Shown: positions 36,145-47,000 of the stretch, one piece after another
How positions within the stretch are numbered: the first letter of the stretch is position 1
How the letters are laid out: every line of letters starts with the position of its first letter
IMG/VR virus record: IMGVR_UViG_3300008113_000010
Coordinates: 62,001-126,000 of that record
Strand: one strand, 5' to 3'
Length of the DNA: 64,000 nucleotides
Source: a virus
Translations under genes and position numbers: made by a program
The notes under the pieces: model-generated
What the model was told of the DNA's origin: nothing
The model's input: the letters and a program-made list of their open reading frames with translations, nothing else
The model's database searches: none

Positions 36145-37053
36145 ATGGCAATTGGCTCATATGGCACGATAAGACCTTCAGATGTTTCACCAGAAGATGT
36201 TGAAATCATAATGAATTATACCCCGACAAGAGACGCCACAGATAACTTCGTTTTAAGTAAACTCGATGCTCAAACAATATTGAGACCATATTTCGAAAAC
36301 ACTGAAACAGGAGGAAACTCAGGGGTTGAAGTAATAGGAGGATTATATAATCTAACTCTTCCTGCAAATCAGTTCAATGCTTTGGGAATCTATACTCTAT
36401 ATTTGAGACCAGCTCAGATAAGAACAATAATCACAGATTGTGGTGTTTTAAGTGCATTACCTAATGTCAAAGGACTTGTGATTGACTTAAACAACGTTGA
36501 CCCACAATTCCTTAACAAATTTGTTCCACAAGGGTTGGTGGGATTCAGAATCGAATATCTTAATCCTGATGGTTCGAAGATTCCAAACTTCTTCAGAGTT
36601 GTAACTTCTTGTTTCTACTGTGAGGCGGTGGTTGCAAATGAGGTTAATACATCTCAAAAGTCAATCAGATATAGATACGTTGATAACAATTCTAACTTGT
36701 TATTCCTGACGGTATCACCATCTTCATCACCAACAAACAGACCAAATGCAACACCGTATATTGGACAACCTGACCAAGGAATAATAATAACAAACACCTT
36801 TTTCAATCCTGTAACTGTTGAAATTGAAATGGTCGAATACGATATATCATCTCTTGCAATTGCACTTTATGGTAATCAAACCAAATCTATCGACGATGGA
36901 ATCTACACCATCTATGATAGTCAAAATAACATTTACAGACAGTATAACTTGTATGAAATTAGAGACCAATTCAATGCATTATTATATGAGGTTAGACAGA
37001 ACAGAGGTGATAATATTGATTTCAGTAAGAATTTTACATCAATTACTAGTTAA
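36145..37053 (+). CDS. Structural protein, function unknown
   Basis: A 302-residue protein with no family that I recognise. It opens with MAIGSYGTIRPSDVSPEDVE and has a beta-rich core (LYNLTLPANQFNALGIYTLY, VKGLVIDLNNVDP), a linker of Ser/Pro (LTVSPSSSPTNRPN, about 190-203) and a C-terminal helical part (YEIRDQFNALLYEVRQNRGD) that may form an oligomer or attach to a partner. It has its own late promoter-like box and its stop overlaps the next start by one base (TAATG). A role at the baseplate or in fibre attachment is likely from context. Confidence 0.6.
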   Translation: MAIGSYGTIRPSDVSPEDVEIIMNYTPTRDATDNFVLSKLDAQTILRPYFENTETGGNSGVEVIGGLYNLTLPANQFNALGIYTLYLRPAQIRTIITDCGVLSALPNVKGLVIDLNNVDPQFLNKFVPQGLVGFRIEYLNPDGSKIPNFFRVVTSCFYCEAVVANEVNTSQKSIRYRYVDNNSNLLFLTVSPSSSPTNRPNATPYIGQPDQGIIITNTFFNPVTVEIEMVEYDISSLAIALYGNQTKSIDDGIYTIYDSQNNIYRQYNLYEIRDQFNALLYEVRQNRGDNIDFSKNFTSITS

Positions 37054-40031
37054 TGGCGACATCAAGAAGAACAACTAAATTTTTCTATCCGCCAAGACCA
37101 GGAAGTGGGGCGGCTACCTTCTCTGACAATATTGTAGGATTGCAGACAGTTGAAGGGGGCGGTCTCACGCAAGGTAACTTCGAATTCACAACTTCTATTG
37201 TGGAGAAAGTGAATCGTAGATTTAATGTTGGTGCTTTTTCGGAGCCTATAGATTTGGATTATCTTGATGTTGATACACTTGCTGAGAGTAGAAGAATTCA
37301 AGCGACTCAATTCAGGGTTTACCCGAACTATGATTTGTCTCAGGTTACAAATTTCACATTATATGGTTCACTATCAAAAAGATTTCAAGTATCAATTACT
37401 CATATTATAAGTGTATTTCCTGCTTCTTTAGATATTCAATTTTTGAACGATGATTTCCTAACTGGATTTACAGCACAGAATGTCGCGTATGACCCGATTT
37501 ATGATGAAACAAGTTTTGAAGTAAGTGTTAATAGAATCAAAAACCCATTTGACGTTGATTATTCTGTAAGTGCGGCCACAAACCTAAACATGAGAGAAAT
37601 TGGTGTGTCACCTTATAGGAATCTCTACAATACTTACTTAGATTACTGCGTATCAATCAATGATGATATTTTCAAAGTTATTTCATTTACACCCTCTCAA
37701 ACATTATCAAGTGGTATAATCAAATTCACTGTTTCCGGTGCACCTTTTGGACAAACCGCAACAACAAGTATTCAAGAGTATCAAATAAGACCGAATGATT
37801 TCATAGTTGACAGAATTTTTGCTGAGAGTTTGGATGAGGTTGAAAAGTTTCTGATGAATAGATTGGTTAGACCTGAATACACAGCTGTGTTCCAAATACC
37901 ACAGCAAACGGAAGGGGGTCAGTTTTATACAAACAACCAATCTGTAACATGGCCTAAGGACGGTCCATGGAATTTAGATATTCGTTCTTTCTTATTCGAA
38001 GAGTATTTGACACAATTGGAAACAATTGCGGTAAATCTTGATTCATATAAAACAAATTTAATTTCAAGATTTTTTGTTTCAGATTCATTGAAAGAATTTG
38101 ATACATTAGGAAGGAAAGCCGAAAAGATTTTTCAAATTTACGGAAGAAGTTTTGACCAAGTCAAAAACTTCATCGACGCTTTAGCGTTTATGAACTCTGT
38201 AAATTATAATGTTGGTAATGACATCCCATCTCAATTGTTAGTTAACCTATCTCAAACCTTGGGATGGAGTTCAAATTTTTCACCTATTACTGATACGGAC
38301 TTTTTAGATTCGATTTTTGGAAATACACAAACACCTTCATATCCAGGTTATGCGAGAGCCCTTACACCAACTGAAATCAACTACGCATTTTATAGGAATT
38401 TGATTCTCAACTCAGCATACCTTTTCAAATCAAAAGGAACGAGACGAAGTGTTGAGTTTATGATGAGATTGATTGGTGCACCCGAGTCGTTAATAGAATT
38501 CAACGAGCACATCTATTTGGCTGACCAAAAAATCAACATGGAACAGTTCGACACACAATATGCGGCCATAACAGGTGGAACTTATGTTCAAAACACACCG
38601 GCTTATCTACCAGGTTCTACATATAAAATAAAAGGAAAAACCTTTACAGCCTTCACAACTGTTGACACCTATCAAGATGTTCAGATAAATCTAGATGATT
38701 ATCCAATAGACGCTCAAGGATTTCCTAAGGCTCCCGTAAATACGGAATCTTATTTCTTCCAATTGGGTGCTGGTTGGTATGAAAGCACACCACAACATAG
38801 AAGTCCAGATGAGGTTCAAATTACAGGACAAATCTATACAGGTCAGAACTACGATATTCAAACTCAACTACAACCATTTACATATGGTCAAAAATATCTC
38901 GATAGGTTCAGAGATTTTCCTTATATGACCGAGGGATTCAAACTTAAAAAAGTTGTTGACAATAATAAGTCGTGGCTTGAAGAGGATGACAAGATAAGAG
39001 TTTCAAGGGATGCTAATTTCAACGCTTATTATTATGCGGACAATGAAAAACTCGTATTGAATGTTAAAAACATAGATTTGTTTTTGAATGCTTCACAAGG
39101 ACTTGTTTACGACGTTTGGGTTTCTTCAAGAAAATACGACTACCCGATTCCTGAATCAGGTCTGACAATTGGATATCCAGTTCCAGGTGGAGTCGACTCA
39201 ACTTTTATCAAACCCGAACCAAAAAAGAAAACATTCTTCGAATTCTACCAAACTTTTTGGGAGAATATGATTAATACTAGAAACAGACAATATATCACTG
39301 ATGGTAAAACAGGAGGATATCCAACTCTTCAATCGGTTTGGTGGAAGTATATCCAATCAGAACAAACAGTGGGTATACCAAACAACAAATATACGTATCA
39401 AAAACTAATCGACTACATCAACGGATTGGGTCCGTGGTGGATGAAGTTAGTAGAGCAAATGATACCTGCAACCACAATATGGAATACAGGTTCAAGACTC
39501 GAAAACTCAATACTACACAGACAAAAATACGTTTATAGAAGACAAAGAGGTTGTGAAATAATTCCTGTGCCAGTTGAGCCTTGTTTTATAATAACAAACA
39601 TTTTTGATTACACATGTCAAACAGAATATGTTGACTTCAACATATATCCTTGGTTAAATGGTGATACAAATGTATCAAACTTCCAATCGATTTTAGCAAA
39701 TAGACTAAACATAATGCTCGAAGCACAAGTATTAACCTTAAACGATTGTGTTCAAAGTTCAGTTGAAACAAATTGGTATGTTGATTTGGAAATTGCGGGA
39801 CAAAAAATTATACAACAACCTTTCTACACAGGGTATGGATTCACGGATGTTCCAACAAATTCAAATTGGAGAAATGCTTTGATTCAATATCTACCAGCAG
39901 TCTACGATTATGGGTTTACATATTTCCTAAATGGAAATAATTTATCAATAACTAATTCGACATGCACACCAAGAAACATGAATGAAACAGTCAAACTAAA
40001 CGTATGTATTAACATAAGCATAAATTGTTAA
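37053..40031 (+). CDS. Large baseplate protein with a tail-protein-I-like segment
   Basis: A 992-residue protein. A helical block at about 445-490 (NAYLFKSKGTRRSVEFMM-type sequence, ending RLIGAPESLIEFNEH) resembles the P2 gpI/T4 gp7 type, in which a Lys-Gly-Thr-x-x-Ser/Ala turn and a following helix recur. The N-terminus (MATSRRTTKFFYPPRPG) is basic and flexible. The C-terminal 130 residues (about 860-992) contain several cysteines and end in KLNVCINISINC; they look related to the C-terminus of the next gene. It is plausibly the wedge component that links gp6 to the fibres. The start overlaps the previous stop by one base; the next gene begins five bases later. Confidence 0.55.
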   Translation: MATSRRTTKFFYPPRPGSGAATFSDNIVGLQTVEGGGLTQGNFEFTTSIVEKVNRRFNVGAFSEPIDLDYLDVDTLAESRRIQATQFRVYPNYDLSQVTNFTLYGSLSKRFQVSITHIISVFPASLDIQFLNDDFLTGFTAQNVAYDPIYDETSFEVSVNRIKNPFDVDYSVSAATNLNMREIGVSPYRNLYNTYLDYCVSINDDIFKVISFTPSQTLSSGIIKFTVSGAPFGQTATTSIQEYQIRPNDFIVDRIFAESLDEVEKFLMNRLVRPEYTAVFQIPQQTEGGQFYTNNQSVTWPKDGPWNLDIRSFLFEEYLTQLETIAVNLDSYKTNLISRFFVSDSLKEFDTLGRKAEKIFQIYGRSFDQVKNFIDALAFMNSVNYNVGNDIPSQLLVNLSQTLGWSSNFSPITDTDFLDSIFGNTQTPSYPGYARALTPTEINYAFYRNLILNSAYLFKSKGTRRSVEFMMRLIGAPESLIEFNEHIYLADQKINMEQFDTQYAAITGGTYVQNTPAYLPGSTYKIKGKTFTAFTTVDTYQDVQINLDDYPIDAQGFPKAPVNTESYFFQLGAGWYESTPQHRSPDEVQITGQIYTGQNYDIQTQLQPFTYGQKYLDRFRDFPYMTEGFKLKKVVDNNKSWLEEDDKIRVSRDANFNAYYYADNEKLVLNVKNIDLFLNASQGLVYDVWVSSRKYDYPIPESGLTIGYPVPGGVDSTFIKPEPKKKTFFEFYQTFWENMINTRNRQYITDGKTGGYPTLQSVWWKYIQSEQTVGIPNNKYTYQKLIDYINGLGPWWMKLVEQMIPATTIWNTGSRLENSILHRQKYVYRRQRGCEIIPVPVEPCFIITNIFDYTCQTEYVDFNIYPWLNGDTNVSNFQSILANRLNIMLEAQVLTLNDCVQSSVETNWYVDLEIAGQKIIQQPFYTGYGFTDVPTNSNWRNALIQYLPAVYDYGFTYFLNGNNLSITNSTCTPRNMNETVKLNVCINISINC

Positions 40032-40036
40032 ATTGA

Positions 40037-42175
40037 ATGGCATTATTTGATTATACATTATTAGTAACAGGGGATTGTCAAAATAACGGAAGCGGTGCAT
40101 TCCAAATCTCTTTCTCAGGTGGTATAGAACCATATACCGTCCAATTTGTTGACCCTTATTATCCGACGGTTACATTAGCTGAAAATGCGCCAGTAACCAA
40201 ATCAGGATTATTTAGTTCAGTCGTCCTAATGACTGTGAATGATAGCACTTTACCAACAAATCAAGAAATTAATGTTAACATACCTATTTCGAGTGGAGTG
40301 TGTTGTAGTGTTCTCGGTGTTCAGAACACCACTTGTGCTGAAAACAATGGTTCTGTTACTGGTTCCTCTAATACGATTTATTCTTCTGCAAATTATTCTG
40401 TCTTCTCAGGTGACGGAACACTTGTTCAAACTTTCCTTTCAAGCAACCCAACCGTAATTTTTGAAAATCTTTCGGCCGGAACATATTACTTGGCCGTTAG
40501 TGATTTAGGTGGATGCTCAGGTTTTAGCCAAAGTTTTATCGTTGAACAATCTCTTCTCACCAACTACGGTTTATATTCCATACCTAATTCGAGTTGTGGA
40601 GGAACCCCGATTGGTAAGATAATGGTCACGGGACTAACGGGACAAGGACCTTTTACTTATTTGTGGTCTAATGGTCAGACAGGTGCAACTGCAACAGGAT
40701 TGACTGAAGGATTATATTCGGTTGAAGTTAAAGATGGTTTTGGTTGTGTAAACATAAAAGATGCTGCTGTCGTCAACGTCGACCAAATGGGTGCGTTTTT
40801 CACAACAGAAACCAATCCAAGTTGTTTCCAAAGCGATGGCTCAATTACTCTCACAATAACAGGTGGAAGTCAACCATATTATTACTCCGCGTCAACAGGC
40901 CAAGTTCTCATATCATATGCTCAAGATTTTACGATATCAGGATTATCTGCTGGTGATTACAATTTCTCAGTCACAGATGCTGGACTGTGTCAAATATTCA
41001 CGGGGACTACTTTACTAACACCAAACGGGATGAGTTCTGTAAGTGTTGTTGGAACTAATTCTTATTGTTCAAGTAATGATGGATTGATAACTGTCACAGT
41101 TATAGGAGGACAAGGTCCCTTTACCTACACCTTGGTTGGCGACGGAGGAAACCAAAAAATTATTGTAGGACAACAACAAATTCAAACCTTTGAGAATTTA
41201 TCTGCGGACACTTACTCAGTATTTGTTGAGGATTCTACAGGATGCCAATTTAGTCAAGAAGTGATAATATTGGCAATTAATAAATTCACACTTTCAACAG
41301 AAATCACAGGAACAACGTGTAATCAAAACAACGGAAGTGTAAGAATTACTACATCACCAGGATATACTCTACCATTGGATTATTCAGTTGATGGAATATT
41401 GAATGTTGTTGATACAAATTTAACAGCGGTAACATTTAATAACTTAACTTTTGGAAACCATGTTGTTACTGTTACTGACTCAACGGGATGTCAACAAACT
41501 CAAACAATTTTCATCCCAAAAGGAGACAACTTAGATTTTAGTTTATATAGTATTAATTGTGGCTCAGGAAACGATGGTCAAATTACCGCATTCATCACTT
41601 CGGGCACACCACCATTCCAATTCAATTGGTCAAATAACGTCCCATCTAACCCTCAACAAATTGAAGTTTACAATTTGACAGGAGGAACATACAGTCTTTC
41701 TATTGTTGATGCAAATGGATGTTCACTTTCACGCTCAACAACAATTACCTGTGACACCAACTATACATCTTATCAGTGTTATGTTATGGGAGAAGAAATC
41801 TTTAACATAGATTCCCCAACTAAACTCGGTTTACTACAAATGTTAAACGAGGGTTACGCTGATTTGACGCAAGACAATACAAACTGTGATTTGATTTCTG
41901 CAATATTCACAGCTAAAGTCAATGTCAACCCAGCGGGGTTGAGTGCATCAAGCACTTTCTTCACAGCAACGACTCTGAACAATCCGCCGGGTGATAATTT
42001 ATGGTATGATACTATAAAGAGTCTACTACTTTCCATACCAGGAATTTTGACTGTAACAATAGACCAAATAAACAACCAAATAACAATTGCAACTAACCCG
42101 GCAAACAATTCATTGAATGGTCAAGAAATTGTTGTGGAGTTGTCGATTGTTTATGATATAATTTGTTTAACATAA
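40037..42175 (+). CDS. Fibre/adhesin with SprB-type repeats
   Basis: A 712-residue protein made mostly of SprB-like repeats (about 70-90 residues each): roughly six clear copies plus a degenerate first one. Each has a Cys-x-Asn-x-Asp/Asn-Gly-x-Ile/Val opening, a Gly-Gly-x-x-Pro-Phe/Tyr-x-Tyr strand, a Leu-Ser-Ala-Gly-x-Tyr strand and a closing Val-x-Asp-x-x-Gly-Cys (for example GPFTYLWSNGQTGATATGL, then GLYSVEVKDGFGC). SprB is the gliding-motility adhesin of Bacteroidetes, so a phage fibre with these modules points to that host group and to surface binding. The last 130 residues are a different domain, resembling the end of the preceding gene's product. No signal peptide is present, as expected for a virion protein. 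Confidence 0.75.
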   Translation: MALFDYTLLVTGDCQNNGSGAFQISFSGGIEPYTVQFVDPYYPTVTLAENAPVTKSGLFSSVVLMTVNDSTLPTNQEINVNIPISSGVCCSVLGVQNTTCAENNGSVTGSSNTIYSSANYSVFSGDGTLVQTFLSSNPTVIFENLSAGTYYLAVSDLGGCSGFSQSFIVEQSLLTNYGLYSIPNSSCGGTPIGKIMVTGLTGQGPFTYLWSNGQTGATATGLTEGLYSVEVKDGFGCVNIKDAAVVNVDQMGAFFTTETNPSCFQSDGSITLTITGGSQPYYYSASTGQVLISYAQDFTISGLSAGDYNFSVTDAGLCQIFTGTTLLTPNGMSSVSVVGTNSYCSSNDGLITVTVIGGQGPFTYTLVGDGGNQKIIVGQQQIQTFENLSADTYSVFVEDSTGCQFSQEVIILAINKFTLSTEITGTTCNQNNGSVRITTSPGYTLPLDYSVDGILNVVDTNLTAVTFNNLTFGNHVVTVTDSTGCQQTQTIFIPKGDNLDFSLYSINCGSGNDGQITAFITSGTPPFQFNWSNNVPSNPQQIEVYNLTGGTYSLSIVDANGCSLSRSTTITCDTNYTSYQCYVMGEEIFNIDSPTKLGLLQMLNEGYADLTQDNTNCDLISAIFTAKVNVNPAGLSASSTFFTATTLNNPPGDNLWYDTIKSLLLSIPGILTVTIDQINNQITIATNPANNSLNGQEIVVELSIVYDIICLT

Positions 42176-42501
42176 TGGTTCAGGTAAGAATAACAGAAAT
42201 CACAGGGGGCACTTTTCCAATACAAGCTTTTATATCCGACATATACGGAAATAATCAGTTTTTACTTGGTACAATTAGTGGAGTTCCACCAACTGTTTAT
42301 TACAATACAACTATTCCTACAATATTTCAGACCGCACCTGAAATCATGTTACGTTTGGTTGATGCAAATGGATGTGAGTCAGTAAAAATACTAGATTGTA
42401 CATTTGGTTGTACTTTCAATATTACAGTTGAGCTCGAGAGTTGTGTTGTAAATATAGACATTCAAAATGCTGTATGTGGATTCAATATTATTTGTACATG
42501 A
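42175..42501 (+). CDS. Small fibre-region protein with a single beta domain
   Basis: A 108-residue protein. I start at ATG 42175, which overlaps the previous stop by one base (TAATG); an in-frame TTG at 42163 is unlikely. The pattern VRITEITGGTFPIQAFISDI, then a Pro-Pro turn and LRLVDANGCESV, closely parallels two proteins further on (59791-60009 and the N-terminus of 60006-61346: ITG/VTA, a Pro-x-x-Ile strand, a Tyr-Cys/Asp segment and a closing Asp-x-x-Gly-Cys). So this is one member of a small module family used in the fibres here. It resembles half a SprB repeat. Probably a fibre tip or adaptor; not otherwise identified. Confidence 0.6.
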   Translation: MVQVRITEITGGTFPIQAFISDIYGNNQFLLGTISGVPPTVYYNTTIPTIFQTAPEIMLRLVDANGCESVKILDCTFGCTFNITVELESCVVNIDIQNAVCGFNIICT

Positions 42502-42552
42502 TAAAGTATTTAATAATTTTTCGTTTCGAGATATTCAAATAGATAATCGTGG

Positions 42553-42560
42553 TATTTATT
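42553..42560 (+). promoter_or_regulatory. Variant late promoter box TATTTATT
   Basis: TATTTATT 13 bases before the ATG at 42574. A 6-bp inverted repeat (CGTGGT with ACCGCG, one G-T pair) encloses it. Confidence 0.4.
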
Positions 42561-42573
42561 AAAAAAACCGCGG

Positions 42574-44061
42574 ATGTCCCTTTATAATATTTTTTGTGTC
42601 AATACTGCTGAAGGTTGTAATACAGTAGTTACGCAACAGGTCTCGGTTACGGGATGTGTCACTTACATTGTAAGATTATCTCAGAATTCTAATGCCTTAG
42701 GTCCATTCGATATCTATTATGGGACTTCGACCTACCTTTCAGCCGCAACTCTTTATGCCTCTGCACAGACAAGAACCGAAATGTTCAACGGAGTTGTTAT
42801 TACATTTGAATGCGTTACCCCTACACCTACACCTACTCCTACTGTAACACCTACGTTTACACCTACACCAACAAATACAGGAACCCCTAATTCTACACCT
42901 ACAGAAACACCAACAACAACACAGACTCCAACAACTTCAGAGACTCCAACACAAACTCCAACTGAAACTCAGACACAAACACCAACTCCAAGTATAACTG
43001 CAAGCCCTGGTCAAACACCAACTGCAACAGAATCGCCGACCCCAACACAAACGGAGACACCAACAACAACTCCTACACCGACCCCTTCTACTTCTGAAAC
43101 TCCTACACCAACACAGACGGGAACTCCAACCGAAACCCCATCACAAACACCTACAGAATCACCTACCGCAACACCTGGTGAGACACCAACTCAAACTCCA
43201 ACTGAAACTAACACACCAACACCATCTGTAACACCAAGCGAGACGCCTACAGAGACTCCAACCCCAACAAATACTGAGACTCCAACACAAACACCTACGC
43301 AAACTGAAACTCCAACCGCAACACCGACAACAACACCTACAGCTTCAAGAGCATATTGGGAATATTCATTAGGTTATGATTTATCTAGCTCATTAACATC
43401 GTGTGGTAATTTTTACTCATCACCAACTAACTTCTACAGTGGACCTGGAGATGGACCTGGACCTAACATTGGGGAAACTTTATATACTGATTCGGCTCTT
43501 ACAACACCAGCACCTGACGGATACTATTCCAACGGTGTTGCTTGGTATAGAGTTACAGGCGGAGCAGGTCTAATCACAAGTTCGGACCCTAACGGATGTT
43601 TGATATCTCCGACTCCTACTCCAACAGAAACTAACACACCAACTCCAACAGAAACTAACACACCAACTCCAACAGAAACTAATACACCAACCCCTTCGTT
43701 TACTCCTTCACCAACAGCAACTCCATCCGTATTTGAGATTTTAATTATAACTCAAGATGGTCAAGAATTAATTGCTCAAAATGGTGACCCAATTGGTGCT
43801 CAACAAGAAATTACATCATTCTTAGTTTCATCAGGGGAAACAACACAACCAATATGTATAGACCCACAAACGTTGGGTCAAACAATTTACAGTCCATCGA
43901 ATGATTGGTATAGTGCAACGAGATTCTTTGCAGACAGTTCATTCAATACGCCTTTCAACGGGAATAATTATTGGTATACCAACAGCACCGACTCTCTCAC
44001 AGGATATTGGCAAATAGATAGTGATGGATTTGTTGTCGGAGGACTATGGCAACCATGTTAA
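42574..44061 (+). CDS. Thr-Pro-rich fibre protein with small Cys-containing domains
   Basis: A 495-residue protein with no signal peptide. Residues 1-80 are a beta module with cysteines ([15 protein letters not shown], then VIVRLSQ-type strands). Then comes a Thr-Pro linker of about 175 residues in which Thr, Pro, Glu, Gln and Ser make up nearly everything. A second domain follows at about 258-345 ([17 protein letters not shown] and [19 protein letters not shown]), then a 24-base tandem Thr-Pro-Thr-Glu-Thr-Asn linker, and a last domain with [18 protein letters not shown]. The two [14 protein letters not shown] domains are related to each other and to one in the gene at 55488. The architecture is bead and linker, as in adhesins and mucin-like proteins. 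The Thr-rich linkers are candidate O-glycosylation sites given the glycosyltransferase operon nearby. Confidence 0.7.
   Translation: MSLYNIFCVNTAEGCNTVVTQQVSVTGCVTYIVRLSQNSNALGPFDIYYGTSTYLSAATLYASAQTRTEMFNGVVITFECVTPTPTPTPTVTPTFTPTPTNTGTPNSTPTETPTTTQTPTTSETPTQTPTETQTQTPTPSITASPGQTPTATESPTPTQTETPTTTPTPTPSTSETPTPTQTGTPTETPSQTPTESPTATPGETPTQTPTETNTPTPSVTPSETPTETPTPTNTETPTQTPTQTETPTATPTTTPTASRAYWEYSLGYDLSSSLTSCGNFYSSPTNFYSGPGDGPGPNIGETLYTDSALTTPAPDGYYSNGVAWYRVTGGAGLITSSDPNGCLISPTPTPTETNTPTPTETNTPTPTETNTPTPSFTPSPTATPSVFEILIITQDGQELIAQNGDPIGAQQEITSFLVSSGETTQPICIDPQTLGQTIYSPSNDWYSATRFFADSSFNTPFNGNNYWYTNSTDSLTGYWQIDSDGFVVGGLWQPC
42817..43345 (+). repeat. Thr-Pro-rich coding repeat (first linker)
   Basis: Codons for Thr-Pro, Thr-Glu-Thr-Pro and Thr-Gln-Thr-Pro repeat imperfectly over about 175 residues. 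Thr codons are mixed (ACA, ACC, ACT, ACG), so DNA repeats are less exact than the protein repeats. Confidence 0.8.
43616..43692 (+). repeat. 24-base tandem repeat (Thr-Pro-Thr-Pro-Thr-Glu-Thr-Asn)
   Basis: Three near-identical 24-base units around CCAACAGAAACTAACACACC. The codons are the same from unit to unit, unlike the first linker, which suggests a recent duplication. Confidence 0.75.
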
Positions 44062-44087
44062 ACCAAATAAAAAAGATTAATAGAAAA

Positions 44088-44095
44088 TATTTATA
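44088..44095 (+). promoter_or_regulatory. Candidate late promoter box TATTTATA
   Basis: Exact TATTTATA 4 bases before the ATG at 44100, in the 38-base gap after the Thr-Pro fibre gene. Confidence 0.45.
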
Positions 44096-44099
44096 AGCT

Positions 44100-47000
44100 A
44101 TGGCAACAACAAGAATAACGGATTTACCTATAGTCCTATCGGCAGCCCCAGACGATAGGTTATATATAGTTACAGACTATACTGGAGGCACATCAGGAAC
44201 TTCGGGGCAAATTACGTTTTCAGCCTTGACGGAAAGTATAACAGGAGGAACATCAGGGACTAGTGGAACATCTGGTTCAAGTGGTTCATCAGGAATCGAC
44301 GGGACTTCTGGCTCAAGTGGTATCAACGGAACTTCTGGTTCGAGTGGAACATCTGGGGTAGATGGCACTTCAGGAACAAGTGGTTTAGACGGAACATCAG
44401 GCTCTTCTGGAACTAGCGGAATAGACGGAACATCAGGAACTAGTGGAATTGATGGAACTTCAGGAACAAGCGGATTAGACGGAACATCCGGAACTTCTGG
44501 TTCGAGTGGAACATCTGGAATAGATGGCACTTCAGGAACAAGTGGAGTAGACGGAACGTCTGGTTCAAGTGGCATAGATGGAACCTCAGGAACTAGTGGA
44601 ATTGATGGAACCTCAGGAACTAGTGGAATTGATGGGACATCAGGAACAAGTGGATTAGATGGAACATCTGGTTCTTCTGGAACAAGCGGTTTAGACGGAA
44701 CATCAGGGACTAGTGGAATTGATGGGACATCAGGAACAAGTGGAATTGATGGGACATCAGGTTCTTCAGGTTCATCTGGTTCTAGTGGAACAGATGGTTC
44801 TTCAGGAACTAGTGGAACATCAGGTTCATCTGGTTCCAGTGGAACAGATGGAACATCAGGAACTAGCGGAATAGACGGAACATCTGGGACTAGCGGAATA
44901 GACGGAACATCTGGGACTAGCGGAATAGACGGAACATCTGGAACTTCAGGAATTAGTGGAACTTCAGGCTCAAGTGGTTCGTCGGGAACAAGTGGAACAT
45001 CAGGTTCATCAGGAACAAGTGGTATCGATGGAACATCAGGTTCATCAGGAACAAGTGGTATCGATGGAACTTCAGGAACTAGTGGTATTGATGGAACTTC
45101 AGGAACAAGCGGATTAGATGGAACTTCTGGAACAAGTGGTATCGATGGAACATCAGGTTCTTCAGGAACTAGTGGTATTGATGGAACTTCAGGAACTAGT
45201 GGTATTGATGGAACTTCAGGAACTAGCGGAACATCAGGTTCAAGTGGTTCTTCAGGAACTAGCGGAATGGACGGAACTTCAGGAACTAGTGGAACATCGG
45301 GTTCATCTGGTAGCTCAGGTTCTTCAGGCACAAGTGGAACATCAGGTTCATCTGGTTCTAGTGGAACAGATGGTTCTTCAGGAACTAGTGGAACATCAGG
45401 TTCATCTGGTTCCAGTGGAACAGATGGTTCTTCAGGAACTAGTGGAACATCAGGTTCATCTGGTAGCTCAGGTTCTTCAGGCTCAAGTGGAACATCAGGT
45501 TCTTCTGGAACTAGTGGAATAGACGGAACATCAGGTTCAAGTGGTTCTTCAGGCACAAGTGGAACATCAGGTTCTTCTGGAACAAGTGGGACAGACGGCA
45601 CTTCGGGAACTAGTGGAACTTCAGGTTCATCTGGCTCAAGTGGGACAGACGGCACTTCGGGAACTAGCGGAACCTCAGGTTCAAGTGGTTCATCAGGAAC
45701 TAGTGGAACATCAGGTTCATCTGGTAGCTCAGGTTCTTCAGGCTCAAGTGGAACAGATGGTAGTTCAGGAACAAGTGGAACATCAGGTTCATCTGGTAGC
45801 TCAGGTTCTTCAGGCACAAGTGGAACATCAGGTTCATCTGGTAGCTCAGGTTCTTCAGGCTCAAGTGGAACATCAGGTTCTTCTGGAACTAGTGGAATAG
45901 ACGGAACATCAGGTTCAAGTGGTTCTTCAGGGACTGATGGGACATCAGGCTCGAGTGGTTCTAGTGGATTAAGTGGAGTAAACGGAACATCAGGAACAAG
46001 TGGCTCATCTGGAACTTCAGGTTCATCAGGAACATCTCCATTCAAAGGAGCTTATGTATCGGGAACAACTTATATGGATGGCGATATGGTTATAGATGGT
46101 TTATTTTCATACCAATCAACTATAAATAATAATACAAATGAACCATCTTCACTTAGTGGTTGGATTTTATTAAATGGCCTTGATGGTTCATCAGGAAGTT
46201 CGGGAACAAGTGGTTCTTCAGGAATAAGTGGAACTGATGGAACATCAGGAACAAGCGGAACTTCAGGTTCGAGCGGTTCATCTGGTTCATCAGGGACAAG
46301 TGGAACATCTGGTTCATCAGGAACATCTGGTTCTTCGGGTAGCTCAGGTTCATCAGGAACATCTGGAACAGATGGGACATCTGGAACAAGTGGAACATCA
46401 GGTTCTTCGGGAAGTTCAGGTTCATCTGGGACTAGCGGAACATCTGGCTCTTCAGGAACATCGGGTTCAAGCGGAAGTTCAGGCTCGAGTGGGACATCTG
46501 GAACAAATGGAACATCAGGAACTAGTGGGACTTCAGGTTCAAGTGGTTCATCTGGTTCTTCAGGGACAAGTGGAACTTCAGGTTCTTCAGGTAGTTCAGG
46601 AACAAGTGGAACTTCAGGTTCATCAGGTTCGAGTGGTTCTTCAGGAACATCTGGAACAGATGGAACATCTGGGACGAGTGGAACTTCAGGTTCATCAGGA
46701 AGTTCAGGTTCATCTGGAACTAGCGGAACATCTGGTTCATCAGGAACTAGCGGAACATCGGGTTCATCTGGTTCGAGTGGCTCATCAGGAACATCTGGAA
46801 CGAACGGAACATCTGGAACATCAGGAATTAGTGCACAATACAGTGGAACTTCAACAACATCAATTGATTTATCAACACTAACGTTAAGTGCTAATACTTC
46901 TTTAACAACAAGCACTGGTTTATCATATACAATTGCACAACATCTTATTGTTTCTAATTCATTAGCAAATCACTTCCATGGAGATGTTGTAAGTTATGAT

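Noticed and set aside
42817-43345. CRISPR-like appearance of the Thr-Pro and Gly-X-Y DNA repeats
   Set aside because: There are no constant spacers; the repeats are in-frame coding sequence with varied codons.
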